From the NCBI GenBank assembly GCA_024102975.1, contig JAGFJD010000031.1:31071-95070 (forward strand): a DNA stretch of 64,000 bases, given 5' to 3'. The notes beneath the pieces were generated by a model. The model did no database searches and was not told the origin of the DNA. It worked only from the letters and a program-made list of their open reading frames with translations. Each line of letters starts with the position of its first letter. The stretch's first letter is position 1. This stretch comes from Phaeodactylibacter sp. (GTDB lineage: Bacteria; Bacteroidota; Bacteroidia; Chitinophagales; Saprospiraceae). Below, one piece after another: positions 8,303-16,474 of this stretch. The translations under genes and the position numbers were made by a program.

Positions 8303-9322
8303 ATGAAAGTGGGCAATAAGGCCAGACGTATCAGGCGCAACTTAATTGACCGGGTGAAAAGGGCTACCCTAAAGGAAGAGTTCGATGCCCTGGCGTTGGA
8401 TCTTTTCCGGTACCAGAGCAAATATAACCCTTTATATCGTCAGTTTCTCAACCTGCTGGGCATCGTTTCTCCGGAAATTAACCGGTTGGAAGACATTCCT
8501 TTCCTGCCTATTCAGTTTTTCAAAACACACAATGTCGAAACCGGTTCGTGGGAGCCGGCGCTCACCTTCAGCAGCAGCGGAACCACCGCTTCGGCTACCA
8601 GCCGCCACCTTCTGCGCGATCCCGGATTCTACCGCCGCAATGCCCGCCGGGGCTTCTCCCACTTTTACGGGCCAGTGGCAGATTACTGCGTCCTGGCTCT
8701 TTTGCCTTCCTATATGGAACGCAGCGGATCTTCTCTCGTTTTTATGGCAGAGGACTTCATCCGGCAATCGCGCTATCCGCAGAGCGGATTCTTTTTATAT
8801 AACACGAAAGAGCTGATTGGGATTTTAGCGGACTGCAAAAAAAATGCCGTCCCTACGCTCTTGCTGGGCGTAAGCTTTGCTCTTTGGGAGCTTGCCGAAC
8901 AATATCCGATGGACCTGGGCGGCATCATCATCATGGAAACGGGAGGCATGAAAGGGCGCCGCCGGGAGATCACCCGGGAGGAACTGCACGGCATACTGAT
9001 GGCTGCTTTTCAGGTGGAAACTATCCACTCCGAATACGGGATGACCGAACTGCTCTCCCAGGCCTATTCCCGGGGCGGAGGCTTGTTCCGCCCTGCCCCC
9101 ACCATGCGCGTCCTGGCGCGCGAGATCACCGATCCTTTTACGCTCCAGCAATCCGGAAAAACCGGCGCCCTCAACATCATCGACCTGGCCAACCTCGATA
9201 CCATCAGCTTCATTGCCACGGATGACCTCGGCCGCGTTTATGAAGACGGCAGCTTCGAAGTCCTCGGCCGCCTCGACGCCAGCGACGCGCGGGGGTGCAA
9301 TTTGCTGGTGCAGGATGTTTGA
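8303..9322 (+). CDS. LuxE/PaaK-family acyl-protein synthetase
   Basis: A 339-residue adenylate-forming enzyme of the LuxE acyl-protein synthetase family. Visible are the phosphate-loop-like TFSSSGTTAS (AMP binding), IIMETGGMKGRR, SEYGMTELLSQAY (A5-type motif) and ITDPF, with the ending DARGCNLLV. In luminous bacteria LuxE activates fatty acids, but Bacteroidota carry homologues without luciferase, so the acyl substrate is unknown. No reductase (LuxC) or luciferase gene is near. It stands alone between a divergent lipoprotein gene and a convergent glucosaminidase gene. Confidence 0.78.
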   Translation: MKVGNKARRIRRNLIDRVKRATLKEEFDALALDLFRYQSKYNPLYRQFLNLLGIVSPEINRLEDIPFLPIQFFKTHNVETGSWEPALTFSSSGTTASATSRHLLRDPGFYRRNARRGFSHFYGPVADYCVLALLPSYMERSGSSLVFMAEDFIRQSRYPQSGFFLYNTKELIGILADCKKNAVPTLLLGVSFALWELAEQYPMDLGGIIIMETGGMKGRRREITREELHGILMAAFQVETIHSEYGMTELLSQAYSRGGGLFRPAPTMRVLAREITDPFTLQQSGKTGALNIIDLANLDTISFIATDDLGRVYEDGSFEVLGRLDASDARGCNLLVQDV

Positions 9323-9347
9323 GGCGTGTTAAAGTGTTGTATTACAT

Positions 9348-10076
9348 TCATGCGCCGTCAAACCGCTGCAAATCCAGCTCTTCGATCAGCCGGACCACCT
9401 TTTCCGCATAATCCGGGTCGGTGGCGTAGCCGGCTTCCGAAAGGCCCTGCGCCCATGCCCGGAAGTCGGTTGCCGGGAGGGAGAACAGGGGCTGGTAGCG
9501 TCCGTTTTGCTTCAGCATGAGGCTGTGGGCGCGGAAGCTTTCCCAGGCCGACGGGTAGATGCGGAAGAAATCCTTGTGCGTGTCGTCCTGGAAGTTGCTG
9601 CAGTGCCCTTTGCCGCAGTTGCGGGAGAAGCACTTGATCCCGAAGTGGTTGTTGTTTTTCCGGGCGATCGGGCTTTTGCCGGCATCGCTTTCCAGCAGCC
9701 CCTGTGCCAGTTTGACGCTGGCGGGGATGCCGTACTTTTCCATTTCGGCCTGCGCCACTTTGGCGAACCGGCGGACGTAGGCCATTTGCCGCTCCCGCTT
9801 TTCGCTGTCTCCGCCAGCAAAAATGGCCTTGCCTTTGCCCTGGAGGCGGGCGGTTTCTGCCGTTGCCCGGGATGTAGCGGCCGGGTGTTCGCCGCTGAGG
9901 TTCACGTAAGGCTTCGAGGTACTCAGCCGCAACTCCAGCGTGAGGTTGCGCTCCAGCATCAGGAAACACAGGAAGGCGGCGGCAAGGAGCTTAAGCCAGT
10001 GCCGCTCCAGCAAGGCGGCGCCCCACTGGCGGAACTGCTCCAGTTTGCTGCGTACGAAAGGTAGTTTGATGATCAT
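9348..10076 (-). CDS. Membrane-anchored glucosaminidase (GH73-like)
   Basis: A 242-residue protein with an N-terminal cytoplasmic stretch, one membrane helix (about residues 28-44) and a C-terminal glucosaminidase domain. The catalytic region reads GIPASVKLAQGLLESDAGKS, with the probable acid Glu in LLESDAG, followed by NNHFGIKCF and YATDPDYAEKV. It should cut N-acetylglucosaminyl bonds in peptidoglycan from the periplasmic side. The signal anchor suggests it stays tethered. The gene is convergent with the LuxE-like gene, 25 bp between stops. Confidence 0.85.
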   Translation of the reverse strand: MIIKLPFVRSKLEQFRQWGAALLERHWLKLLAAAFLCFLMLERNLTLELRLSTSKPYVNLSGEHPAATSRATAETARLQGKGKAIFAGGDSEKRERQMAYVRRFAKVAQAEMEKYGIPASVKLAQGLLESDAGKSPIARKNNNHFGIKCFSRNCGKGHCSNFQDDTHKDFFRIYPSAWESFRAHSLMLKQNGRYQPLFSLPATDFRAWAQGLSEAGYATDPDYAEKVVRLIEELDLQRFDGA

Positions 10077-10292
10077 AGGCGTAAAGGTTTTGAAGTTGAA
10101 TAATACAGGCGTTATGATGGGAACGAATGAGCGGGCAAAAAAAATTCTGAAAAGAGGGAAAGTTCCTAACCGGTTGACAGTGAGTAAGCTGTGGAAAAGT
10201 GTTGATAGGAGGTTAATCCATTGAGTGCCAGTTTCCCCGGCCGGTGGAAAGCTTTCCTGCAGGAATCCCTAACTTGGTTGCCAAAAACCAAT

Positions 10293-11357
10293 ATGGCGAA
10301 TAACTTCTTACTCTATGGCGCTTATGGCTATACCGGCCGGCTGATCGCCGAGCGGGCCAGAGAGCAGGGGCTGCAACCTATCCTGGCGGGGCGATCGGCG
10401 GAAAAAACCCGGCAGGCAGCGGAAGAACTGGAAATGGAGTACCGGGTGTTCAGCCTGGACAATCCCGATGCCGTAGATGACGGCCTGGAGGGGGTATCTG
10501 TCGTTCTCCACGCTGCCGGCCCGTTTGTCCATACCGCCCGCCCTATGATTGAAGCCTGCCTGCGGAAGGGCGTTCATTACCTGGACATCACCGGGGAGAT
10601 CGCCGTTTTCGAGCTGGCGGCCGCCATAGGCCCCCGCGCCCGGGAAGCCGGCGTCCTGTTGATGCCCGGCACAGGCTTCGACGTAGTGCCTACCGATTGC
10701 ATGGCTCTGTACCTGAAAGAAAAAATGCCGGATGCAACACACTTGCAGCTGGCCTTTTCTTCCGGAGGGAGCCGGACGTCGCAGGGCACGGCGACCACCA
10801 TGGCGGAGAACCTGGGCGAAGGAGGCGCAGTACGGGAAAATGGCAAGATCAAAAGGGTACCCCTCGGGCATAAAGCGATGGAGGTGCAGTTTGCAGAGGG
10901 CAAGAAGCGGCTTTGCATGACTATCCCCTGGGGAGATGTCTCTACGGCTTACTACAGCACCGGCATACCGAACGTTGAGGCCTACACCTCCGTGCATCCG
11001 AAAACGTACCGGTACATTAAGCTGCAGCCCTGGTACAACTGGCTTTTGCGCACCTCCTTCGTTCGCAACCTGGTGAAGAGGCGTATACAAAAGGGCCCTG
11101 CCGGACCCTCTGAAGAGGAACGGGAAAAAGGCAGGAGCTATGTCTGGGGAAAGGTTTGGAATGACAGGGGGGACAGCCGCGAAGCCCGCCTGCTCGTCCC
11201 CGAAGGATACAAACTCACAGCTCATTCGAGCCTCAACATCGTCCGGAAAGTGTTGGAGGGCAATGCTCCGGCAGGCTTTCAGACCCCGGCGAAGGCATAC
11301 GGTTCCGGGCTGATCCTGGAAATCCCGGGAGCTGTCAGAGAGGATACAGGCGTTTGA
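10293..11357 (+). CDS. Saccharopine dehydrogenase-like NAD(P)-binding protein
   Basis: A 354-residue Rossmann protein with LLYGAYGYTGRLIAERA at its start and the family segments VLHAAGPFVHTARPMIEAC, HYLDITGEI and MPGTGFDVVPTDCMA. These match the saccharopine dehydrogenase/trans-acting enoyl reductase superfamily, whose members reduce varied substrates, including lipids. The ATG at 10293 is chosen because the nucleotide motif follows at once; a longer frame from 10221 lacks family similarity. No lysine-pathway gene is adjacent, so true saccharopine metabolism is unlikely. Confidence 0.82.
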   Translation: MANNFLLYGAYGYTGRLIAERAREQGLQPILAGRSAEKTRQAAEELEMEYRVFSLDNPDAVDDGLEGVSVVLHAAGPFVHTARPMIEACLRKGVHYLDITGEIAVFELAAAIGPRAREAGVLLMPGTGFDVVPTDCMALYLKEKMPDATHLQLAFSSGGSRTSQGTATTMAENLGEGGAVRENGKIKRVPLGHKAMEVQFAEGKKRLCMTIPWGDVSTAYYSTGIPNVEAYTSVHPKTYRYIKLQPWYNWLLRTSFVRNLVKRRIQKGPAGPSEEEREKGRSYVWGKVWNDRGDSREARLLVPEGYKLTAHSSLNIVRKVLEGNAPAGFQTPAKAYGSGLILEIPGAVREDTGV

Positions 11358-11366
11358 CCGGACCTG

Positions 11367-11711
11367 CTATTCTTCATCCGGATTGATCCCGAGCGCTCTC
11401 AGGCGTTCTGCCAGTTTGTCGGCCCGCTCTTCCGCGTTCATGGCCCGCTTTAGGGAAAGGTTGGCTTGTAACTCTGCGGTTTCCGCGCGATCCTCTGCGT
11501 CCTGTAGTTTCATAGAAAGCTGGATGATCCGTCGCCGGTTTTCCCGCAATTCTGCTATGGCTTCGAAGACGTCGTCACGATCCACAAAGCAGGCTTCCAG
11601 CCCGAGTTTGATCAGCACGATCCACTCGAATTGAAGGGTGTCTTCAGCCATTGGTTCTCCGTCGGTTTCGGGGTAAACGAGATAAAGCCGTTCTTTCGGT
11701 ATGCTTGCCAT
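11367..11711 (-). CDS. Small coiled-coil protein resembling an Uma2-type tail
   Basis: A 114-residue protein from the ATG at 11711. Residues about 45-105 are a heptad-rich, Arg/Glu/Ala coiled coil and the protein ends RLRALGINPDEE. This ending and the Ala-Glu-rich helix strongly recall the C-terminal tail of Uma2-family (PD-(D/E)XK-like) proteins, but the nuclease domain is absent. The first 45 residues (LYLVYPETDGEPMAEDTLQFEW) could be a remnant of the catalytic domain's end. It could be a decayed fragment or a separate small protein. Function unknown. Confidence 0.55.
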   Translation of the reverse strand: MASIPKERLYLVYPETDGEPMAEDTLQFEWIVLIKLGLEACFVDRDDVFEAIAELRENRRRIIQLSMKLQDAEDRAETAELQANLSLKRAMNAEERADKLAERLRALGINPDEE

Positions 11712-11794
11712 AGGCAATTTTACTTGAATTGTTTTTTCGGAATATTAAAAATAAGGATTTACCTGGAAAGAAACAACTGATAACTGCCCCGTTA

Positions 11795-12919
11795 CTAATA
11801 CTGCCTCATCTCCGGGTCGATCTCCCGGGCCCAGGCCAGGATACCCCCCTCCAGGTTGTAGAGGTTGTCGAACGGCGCCAGCATTTGCAGTTCCCGGATG
11901 GCGTCGGCGCTGCGCTTGCCGCTGCGGCAGTGGAGGACCACTTTCTTGTCTCTGGAGATGCGGCCGATACTGTCTTTGATTTGATCGGGAGGAATGAGCT
12001 CTCCGCCCAGGTTGGCGATCTCGTACTCGTAGGGCTCCCGGACGTCGATGAGCTGGAAGTCGGCGCCTTCTTCCATCATTTGACGGAAATCCCGGACGCT
12101 GACCTGGGGTACCGGCGCTTTGGGTTGCGGGGCGCAGAACTGTTCGTAATCGATGAGCCTTTCAATTGCCAGGTCCGGGTTCTTCCGGATTTTCAGGATC
12201 CGGGAAATGAAGCTGGCCGCATCGAACAGGAAGAGTTTTCCGCTTAATGGTTCTCCCACGCCGGTGGCAACCTTGATCACTTCAGAAGCCTGCATGCTGC
12301 CGATGATGCCGGGCAAAACGCCGAGCACGCCGCCTTCGGCGCAGTTGGGCACCAGCTCCGCAGGAGGTGGGGTGGGGAAGAGGTCCCGGTAATTGGGGCC
12401 CCGGCTTCCATCTTCCTGCGGGTAGTTGAATACGGAAACCTGCCCCTCAAAGCGGAAGATGGACGCATAGACGTTGACTTTTCCCGCCAGGACGCAGGCG
12501 TCGTTGACCAGGTAGCGGGTCGGGAAATTATCGGTCCCGTCGGCAACAATATCATACCGGGAAACGATGCTGAGTGCATTTTCGCTGGTCAGCTGTTGTT
12601 CAAAGATCTCTACTTCGACGTGTGGGTTGAGGGCCAGGAGTTTCTCCCGGGCGACAACCGCCTTGGGTTTGCCGATGTCCTCCATCGTGTAGAGGACCTG
12701 CCGCTGCAGGTTGGTCTCATCTACCCGGTCGAAATCGACGATGCCGATCCGGCCGATGCCGGCGGCAGCCAGGTAAAGCAGCATGGGGCTGCCCAGCCCG
12801 CCGGCGCCAACCACGAGGACGCGGGCCTGCCGGGCCTTCTCCTGGCCCTGCCTGCCGAATTCGGGCAGCGCCAGGTGCCGGGCATAACGGCGCAGTTCTT
12901 CAGCACTGAGTGGATGCAT
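11795..12919 (-). CDS. moeB: MoeB/ThiF-type adenylyltransferase with rhodanese domain
   Basis: A 374-residue E1-like enzyme that adenylates the C-terminus of a sulfur-carrier protein, fused to a rhodanese domain. The E1 part (1-250) has VLVVGAGGLGSPML for ATP, DFDRVDETNLQRQ and DGTDNFPTRYLVND. The rhodanese domain (about 275-370) has VVLHCRSGKRS with a loop cysteine for persulfide transfer. The usual Zn-binding CxxC pairs of MoeB appear missing: NYRDLFP replaces the common NYRCLFP and only one Cys (VPNCAEGG) follows. It could serve molybdopterin or thiamine synthesis; no other gene of either pathway is in the window. Confidence 0.88.
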   Translation of the reverse strand: MHPLSAEELRRYARHLALPEFGRQGQEKARQARVLVVGAGGLGSPMLLYLAAAGIGRIGIVDFDRVDETNLQRQVLYTMEDIGKPKAVVAREKLLALNPHVEVEIFEQQLTSENALSIVSRYDIVADGTDNFPTRYLVNDACVLAGKVNVYASIFRFEGQVSVFNYPQEDGSRGPNYRDLFPTPPPAELVPNCAEGGVLGVLPGIIGSMQASEVIKVATGVGEPLSGKLFLFDAASFISRILKIRKNPDLAIERLIDYEQFCAPQPKAPVPQVSVRDFRQMMEEGADFQLIDVREPYEYEIANLGGELIPPDQIKDSIGRISRDKKVVLHCRSGKRSADAIRELQMLAPFDNLYNLEGGILAWAREIDPEMRQY

Positions 12920-13037
12920 AATTCTCTGGTCCTGATTCGTGTGTAAAACCCGCGAAAGGGCAGACTTGTTTGTCGGCTGGAAAAACTTTATGCAGTCCGA
13001 TTAATAAAATTCCTCCAAAGGTTTTTAATTCTGGGAA

Positions 13038-13115
13038 TAAATTTGGATTTTTGTGATATATAATCGGTTTTTGGGATAGCCTCTCTCCGCAGTTTCTGGA
13101 GGGAGGTTTTTTTTT
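13038..13115 (+). ncRNA. Candidate small RNA transcription unit
   Basis: Between two minus-strand genes, the plus strand carries an exact -7 box (TAAATTTG, 13038-13045), then about 30 nt, then a strong intrinsic terminator ending in nine Ts. No open frame of note lies between. This is the arrangement of a short (about 60 nt) independent RNA, but no -33 TTTG is clear and no family is recognised. Confidence 0.3.
13080..13115 (+). terminator. Strong intrinsic terminator on plus strand
   Basis: CCTCTCTCC (13080-13088) pairs with GGAGGGAGG (13098-13106, one wobble) and is followed by T9. It faces the plus strand although both neighbouring genes are on the minus strand, so it ends no recognised gene. 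Confidence 0.65.
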
Positions 13116-13173
13116 AGGTGCCCGGACGTACGCATTTCTGCCCATTTTCATTGCATTTCCCTCCCGCTGCCGC

Positions 13174-14235
13174 TTATTCCTCATACAAAATACTCTGCTT
13201 GAAATCCTTCTGCAACAACAACTGGATATTGGTCAGCACGATCTCGCCCATGGTTTTGCAGTTCAGGAAGCCGTTGTTCCGGTGGTGATAAGCCAGTTCT
13301 TCTTTGAGTTGTATGATTTTTTCTTCGGTAGAAAGCTCGTCTTTGACCATGACCTCCATCAGGTTGCTGAATTGCAGGCCGGACGTTTTCACCCGGGCGG
13401 CGATCAGGCTGCGCTCTTCAAGCTGGTACTGTTTGACCGTTTCCGGCCGCATGTGTTGCATGCCCAGGAAGATGATCGGGTTGTTCTCTTTGAAATACTG
13501 CGGAAGGTAAAAGCTCTTTCGCCCTTCGAAGGATTGCTGGTCGAAGTCGATGGCGCGCATCCGGAACTGGGAGCCCTCAATGTCGGGGGTGATGTCCACG
13601 ACGTAATTGTAAGACCGCATATCTCCCAGCAGGCGGACGAAGCAGCGTTCGTTGAACTTGATGAATTCCTTGGCGATTCGGATCTGGTTGAACGTGGTAT
13701 CGTCCAGGCCGCGCCGCATGAAGTCGTCGCCGGGAATGCCGGCCACGTGTTCCTCGACCAGCGTGTCCCGGTCTACCATGAACATGACCCGGTTGGGAGA
13801 GAGCATGTCTTCGAGTTCCAGGCCGTAGATGCGGGAGGCGTCGGCCTTTTTTACATAGAAGTGGTCGTAGTTGTCGTTGAGGCGGTTGATGATCCGGATT
13901 CGGAAGGGCTTGGTATTGCCGAAGGTGCAGAAGTCGATGCGGGCGACGGTCAGGTGGTCGAGCACTTCCACGTCGCCGTCCGTCTTCAGCAGGGCGTAGA
14001 TGCGCTTCATAGCGTTGTTGATCTCCTGCCGGTCGGATTCAGAGTAGTAGACCGTTTCCCACAGGGTGTCGTTGCCCTGCTGGTCGATAAGGGGTACAGA
14101 GGAATTGTACCGGAGCAGGTCGCGGTACTGGATGGTCAGGTCGGCGGTGCGGTTGTGGCGTTGCAGGTACTCCCGAAGCCTGGAACTTACCGGTATGAGG
14201 GTCTTCTTCTTAGAAGGGACATTGCCTTTCATCAT
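13174..14235 (-). CDS. Conserved Bacteroidota protein with kinase-like signature
   Basis: A 353-residue cytoplasmic protein with no signal peptide. The family is unnamed to me. Around residues 205-240 it shows GDMRSYNYVVD followed by RAIDFDQQ; the Asp-x4-Asn spacing and following IDFD resemble the catalytic loop (D-x4-N) and metal-binding DFG of protein-kinase-like folds. An N-terminal nucleotide lysine is not obvious by eye. The tail (LSTEEKIIQLKEELAYHHRN) is helical. A phosphotransferase role is therefore inference only. It stands alone, with a solo palindromic-repeat end upstream. Confidence 0.6.
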   Translation of the reverse strand: MMKGNVPSKKKTLIPVSSRLREYLQRHNRTADLTIQYRDLLRYNSSVPLIDQQGNDTLWETVYYSESDRQEINNAMKRIYALLKTDGDVEVLDHLTVARIDFCTFGNTKPFRIRIINRLNDNYDHFYVKKADASRIYGLELEDMLSPNRVMFMVDRDTLVEEHVAGIPGDDFMRRGLDDTTFNQIRIAKEFIKFNERCFVRLLGDMRSYNYVVDITPDIEGSQFRMRAIDFDQQSFEGRKSFYLPQYFKENNPIIFLGMQHMRPETVKQYQLEERSLIAARVKTSGLQFSNLMEVMVKDELSTEEKIIQLKEELAYHHRNNGFLNCKTMGEIVLTNIQLLLQKDFKQSILYEE

Positions 14236-14288
14236 AGCACTTCAGTTATTATAACTTCCGTGCATTTTACGAAAATTATGGGAAACTT

Positions 14289-14388
14289 AGGCTGAGGTTG
14301 AGGTAAAGGTTGAGGTTGAGGCAGGGTTCTCAATCTTTGCCTCCAAACATGCTCTTAACCTCAGCCTCAGCCTTAACCTCAACCCTCA
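14289..14388. repeat. GAGGTT/AACCTC inverted low-complexity arms
   Basis: GAGGTT-type hexamers on the left (14289-14321) face AACCTC/CAGCCT hexamers on the right (14356-14388), forming a long imperfect hairpin that reaches into the stop codon of the propionyl-CoA synthetase-like gene. It may act as that gene's 3' stem. Confidence 0.5.
14340..14355. repeat. Solo end of the CCTCCAAACATGCTCT repeat family
   Basis: CCTCCAAACATGCTCT here is identical to the right terminus of the full palindromic element at 34445-34608. No left terminus is nearby, so this is a remnant or solo end. Confidence 0.65.
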
Positions 14389-16284
14389 ATCCGCCCCGTG
14401 GCCGATGTGTTTTTCCTTCATCAGGCCCTCCAGTTCGGGCAGCACGGTCATATCCTCGATAGTAGAGGGTGGGCTAAACGGTTTGCCGTCGGCAATATGG
14501 CGCATGATACGGCGCAGGATCTTGCCCGACCGGGTCTTGGGCAGCCGCTGTACGATGGCCACCTTCTTGAAGGACGCCACCGGGCCAACTTTGGCGCGGA
14601 CCATCTGTATCAGTTCCCCTTCCAGTTCCTCTTCTGTTTTCTCTACGCCGCCTTTGAGCACGACGAATCCCACGGGAATCTGCCCCTTCATCTGGTCTTC
14701 GATACCGATGACGGCGCATTCGGCCACTGCCGGATGCGCGGCGACGACCTCTTCCATTTTTGCCGTGGAGAGGCGGTGGCCCGCCACGTTGATGATGTCG
14801 TCGATCCTGCCGGTGATGAACACGTAGCCGTCATCGTCGATGTACCCGCCGTCGCCGGTAAAATAAGAGCCCGGATAGGAACTCATGTAAGAAGACAGAA
14901 AACGGGGGGTGTCGTTCCAGAGGTTAGGCAGGCAGCCCGGCGGCAGGGGCAGGCGGATGACGACGGCGCCTTCCTGCCTGGCGGGCAGGCTCTCCCCGTC
15001 CGGGCTGACGACCTGAAGGTTGTAGCCGCAGACCGGTTTGGCGGCAGAGCCCGGTTTGATGGGCAATAGTTCTACGCCTACCATATTGGCCAGCATGGGC
15101 CAGCCGGATTCGGTCTGCCACCAGTGGTCGATGACTGGCACGCCCAGGAGCTGGCCGCACCATTCCAGGGTGGCTACGTCGCAACGCTCGCCGGCCAGGA
15201 AGAGGTAGTCGAGGCTGCTGGTGTCGTATTTCTTTTTGAGCTCTCCGCTGGGATCTTCTTTTTTGATGGCCCGGAACGCCGTCGGCGCCGTAAAGAACAC
15301 CTTTACTTTATAGTCTTCGATCACCCGCCAGAAGGCGCCGGCATCCGGCGTCTTTACCGGTTTGCCTTCGTAGAGTATAGTGGAGCAGCCATGGATCAGC
15401 GGAGCATAAACGATATAGGAGTGGCCCACCACCCAGCCCACGTCCGAAGCAGCCCAGTATACGTCGCCGGGCTTTACCCCGTAGATGTATTCCATGCTGA
15501 ATTTCATGGCAACGGCGTGCCCCCCGTTGTCCCGCATAACGCCCTTGGGGCGGCCGGTAGTGCCGGAGGTGTACAGGATATAAAGCGGATCGGTGGCTTC
15601 CACCGGCACGTAGCCCGCCGGCTCGGCCCGGGAAACCAAATCCTGCCAGTCGAAGTCACGCCCTTCCTTCAGGGGGGCTTCCAGCTGAGGCCGCTGATAA
15701 ACGATACAGCCTTCGGGCTTGTGTTCGGCCTCCTCCAGGGCGGCATTGAGGATCGTCATATAGTCGATGACTTTGGTGATCTCGATGCCGCAGCTCGCCG
15801 CCAGCAGGTATTTGGGCTGGGCGTCGTCGATGCGGATGGCCAGCTCATGAGGAGCAAAGCCGCCGAATACGACAGAATGGATGGCACCCAGGCGGGCACA
15901 GGCCAGCATGGCGATCACCGTCTGCGGGATCATGGGCATGTAAATGATCACCCGGTCGCCTTTTTCCACGCCGCGGGCCCGGAGGGCGCCGGCGAACAGG
16001 CTGACTTCTTCCAGCAGTTGCTGGTAAGTGAACGCCTGTTTGGCGCCCGTTACCGGCGAGTCATAGTAAAGAGCTACCTGCTGGCCCCGGCCGTTCTCAA
16101 CGTGATAGTCCAGCGCCAGGTAAGCGGTATTGAGCTTTCCTCCTTCATACCAGCGATAAAGCCCTTCTTCATCTTTGGACAAGATGGTTTTCGGTTTCCC
16201 GAACCAGGGGATCGCCTCTGCCTGTTCTCTCCAGAAATCCTCGGGGGAGGACATGCTCCTGTCGTAAAATTCCTGATAGGTCAT
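14386..16284 (-). CDS. Propionyl-CoA/acetyl-CoA synthetase (PrpE-like)
   Basis: A 632-residue acyl-CoA synthetase that activates a short-chain acid via acyl-AMP. It has YTSGTTGRPKGVMRDNGGHAV (a PrpE-like variant of the phosphate loop), WWQTESGWPM, YFTGDGGYIDDDG, and the catalytic, acetylation-regulated lysine in PKTRSGK (Lys588). The MRDNGGHA stretch, rather than the THCGGY-like form of Acs, favours propionate or a mixed substrate. It is the last gene of the minus-strand fatty-acid island, after acs, with repeats in the 190-bp gap. Confidence 0.88.
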   Translation of the reverse strand: MTYQEFYDRSMSSPEDFWREQAEAIPWFGKPKTILSKDEEGLYRWYEGGKLNTAYLALDYHVENGRGQQVALYYDSPVTGAKQAFTYQQLLEEVSLFAGALRARGVEKGDRVIIYMPMIPQTVIAMLACARLGAIHSVVFGGFAPHELAIRIDDAQPKYLLAASCGIEITKVIDYMTILNAALEEAEHKPEGCIVYQRPQLEAPLKEGRDFDWQDLVSRAEPAGYVPVEATDPLYILYTSGTTGRPKGVMRDNGGHAVAMKFSMEYIYGVKPGDVYWAASDVGWVVGHSYIVYAPLIHGCSTILYEGKPVKTPDAGAFWRVIEDYKVKVFFTAPTAFRAIKKEDPSGELKKKYDTSSLDYLFLAGERCDVATLEWCGQLLGVPVIDHWWQTESGWPMLANMVGVELLPIKPGSAAKPVCGYNLQVVSPDGESLPARQEGAVVIRLPLPPGCLPNLWNDTPRFLSSYMSSYPGSYFTGDGGYIDDDGYVFITGRIDDIINVAGHRLSTAKMEEVVAAHPAVAECAVIGIEDQMKGQIPVGFVVLKGGVEKTEEELEGELIQMVRAKVGPVASFKKVAIVQRLPKTRSGKILRRIMRHIADGKPFSPPSTIEDMTVLPELEGLMKEKHIGHGAD

Positions 16285-16377
16285 AATTTTATTTTTTTCA
16301 GACAGGATTGACAGGGCTGACAGGACTGACAGGATTAAGCTGTACCCCAGCCCGCAGCCATCCTATAAAACCTGTGA

Positions 16378-16474
16378 ATCCTGTAAACCCTGTCTGTTGC
16401 CTATGTCTGCCAAACCTGTACATCCTGTAAACCCTGTCTATTGCCTATGTCTGCCAAACCTGTATATCCTGTCC
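16378..16474. repeat. 44-bp direct repeat, two copies plus partial
   Basis: Two near-identical 44-bp units (16378-16421 and 16422-16465) begin ATCCTGTAAACCCTGTCT and contain TTGCCTATGTCTGCCAAACC; a third copy is cut after 9 bp. GACAGG-type repeats at 16300-16336 are roughly complementary, so the intergene could fold. It lies between acs and the prpE-like gene. Confidence 0.75.

Noticed and set aside
8303..9322. Bioluminescence operon
   Set aside because: LuxE-like gene alone; no luciferase or reductase genes are adjacent, and such homologues are common in non-luminous Bacteroidota.
12900..13184. 94-residue minus-strand frame between moeB and the kinase-like gene
   Set aside because: It overlaps the strong plus-strand terminator and both neighbours, and its composition is not protein-like.
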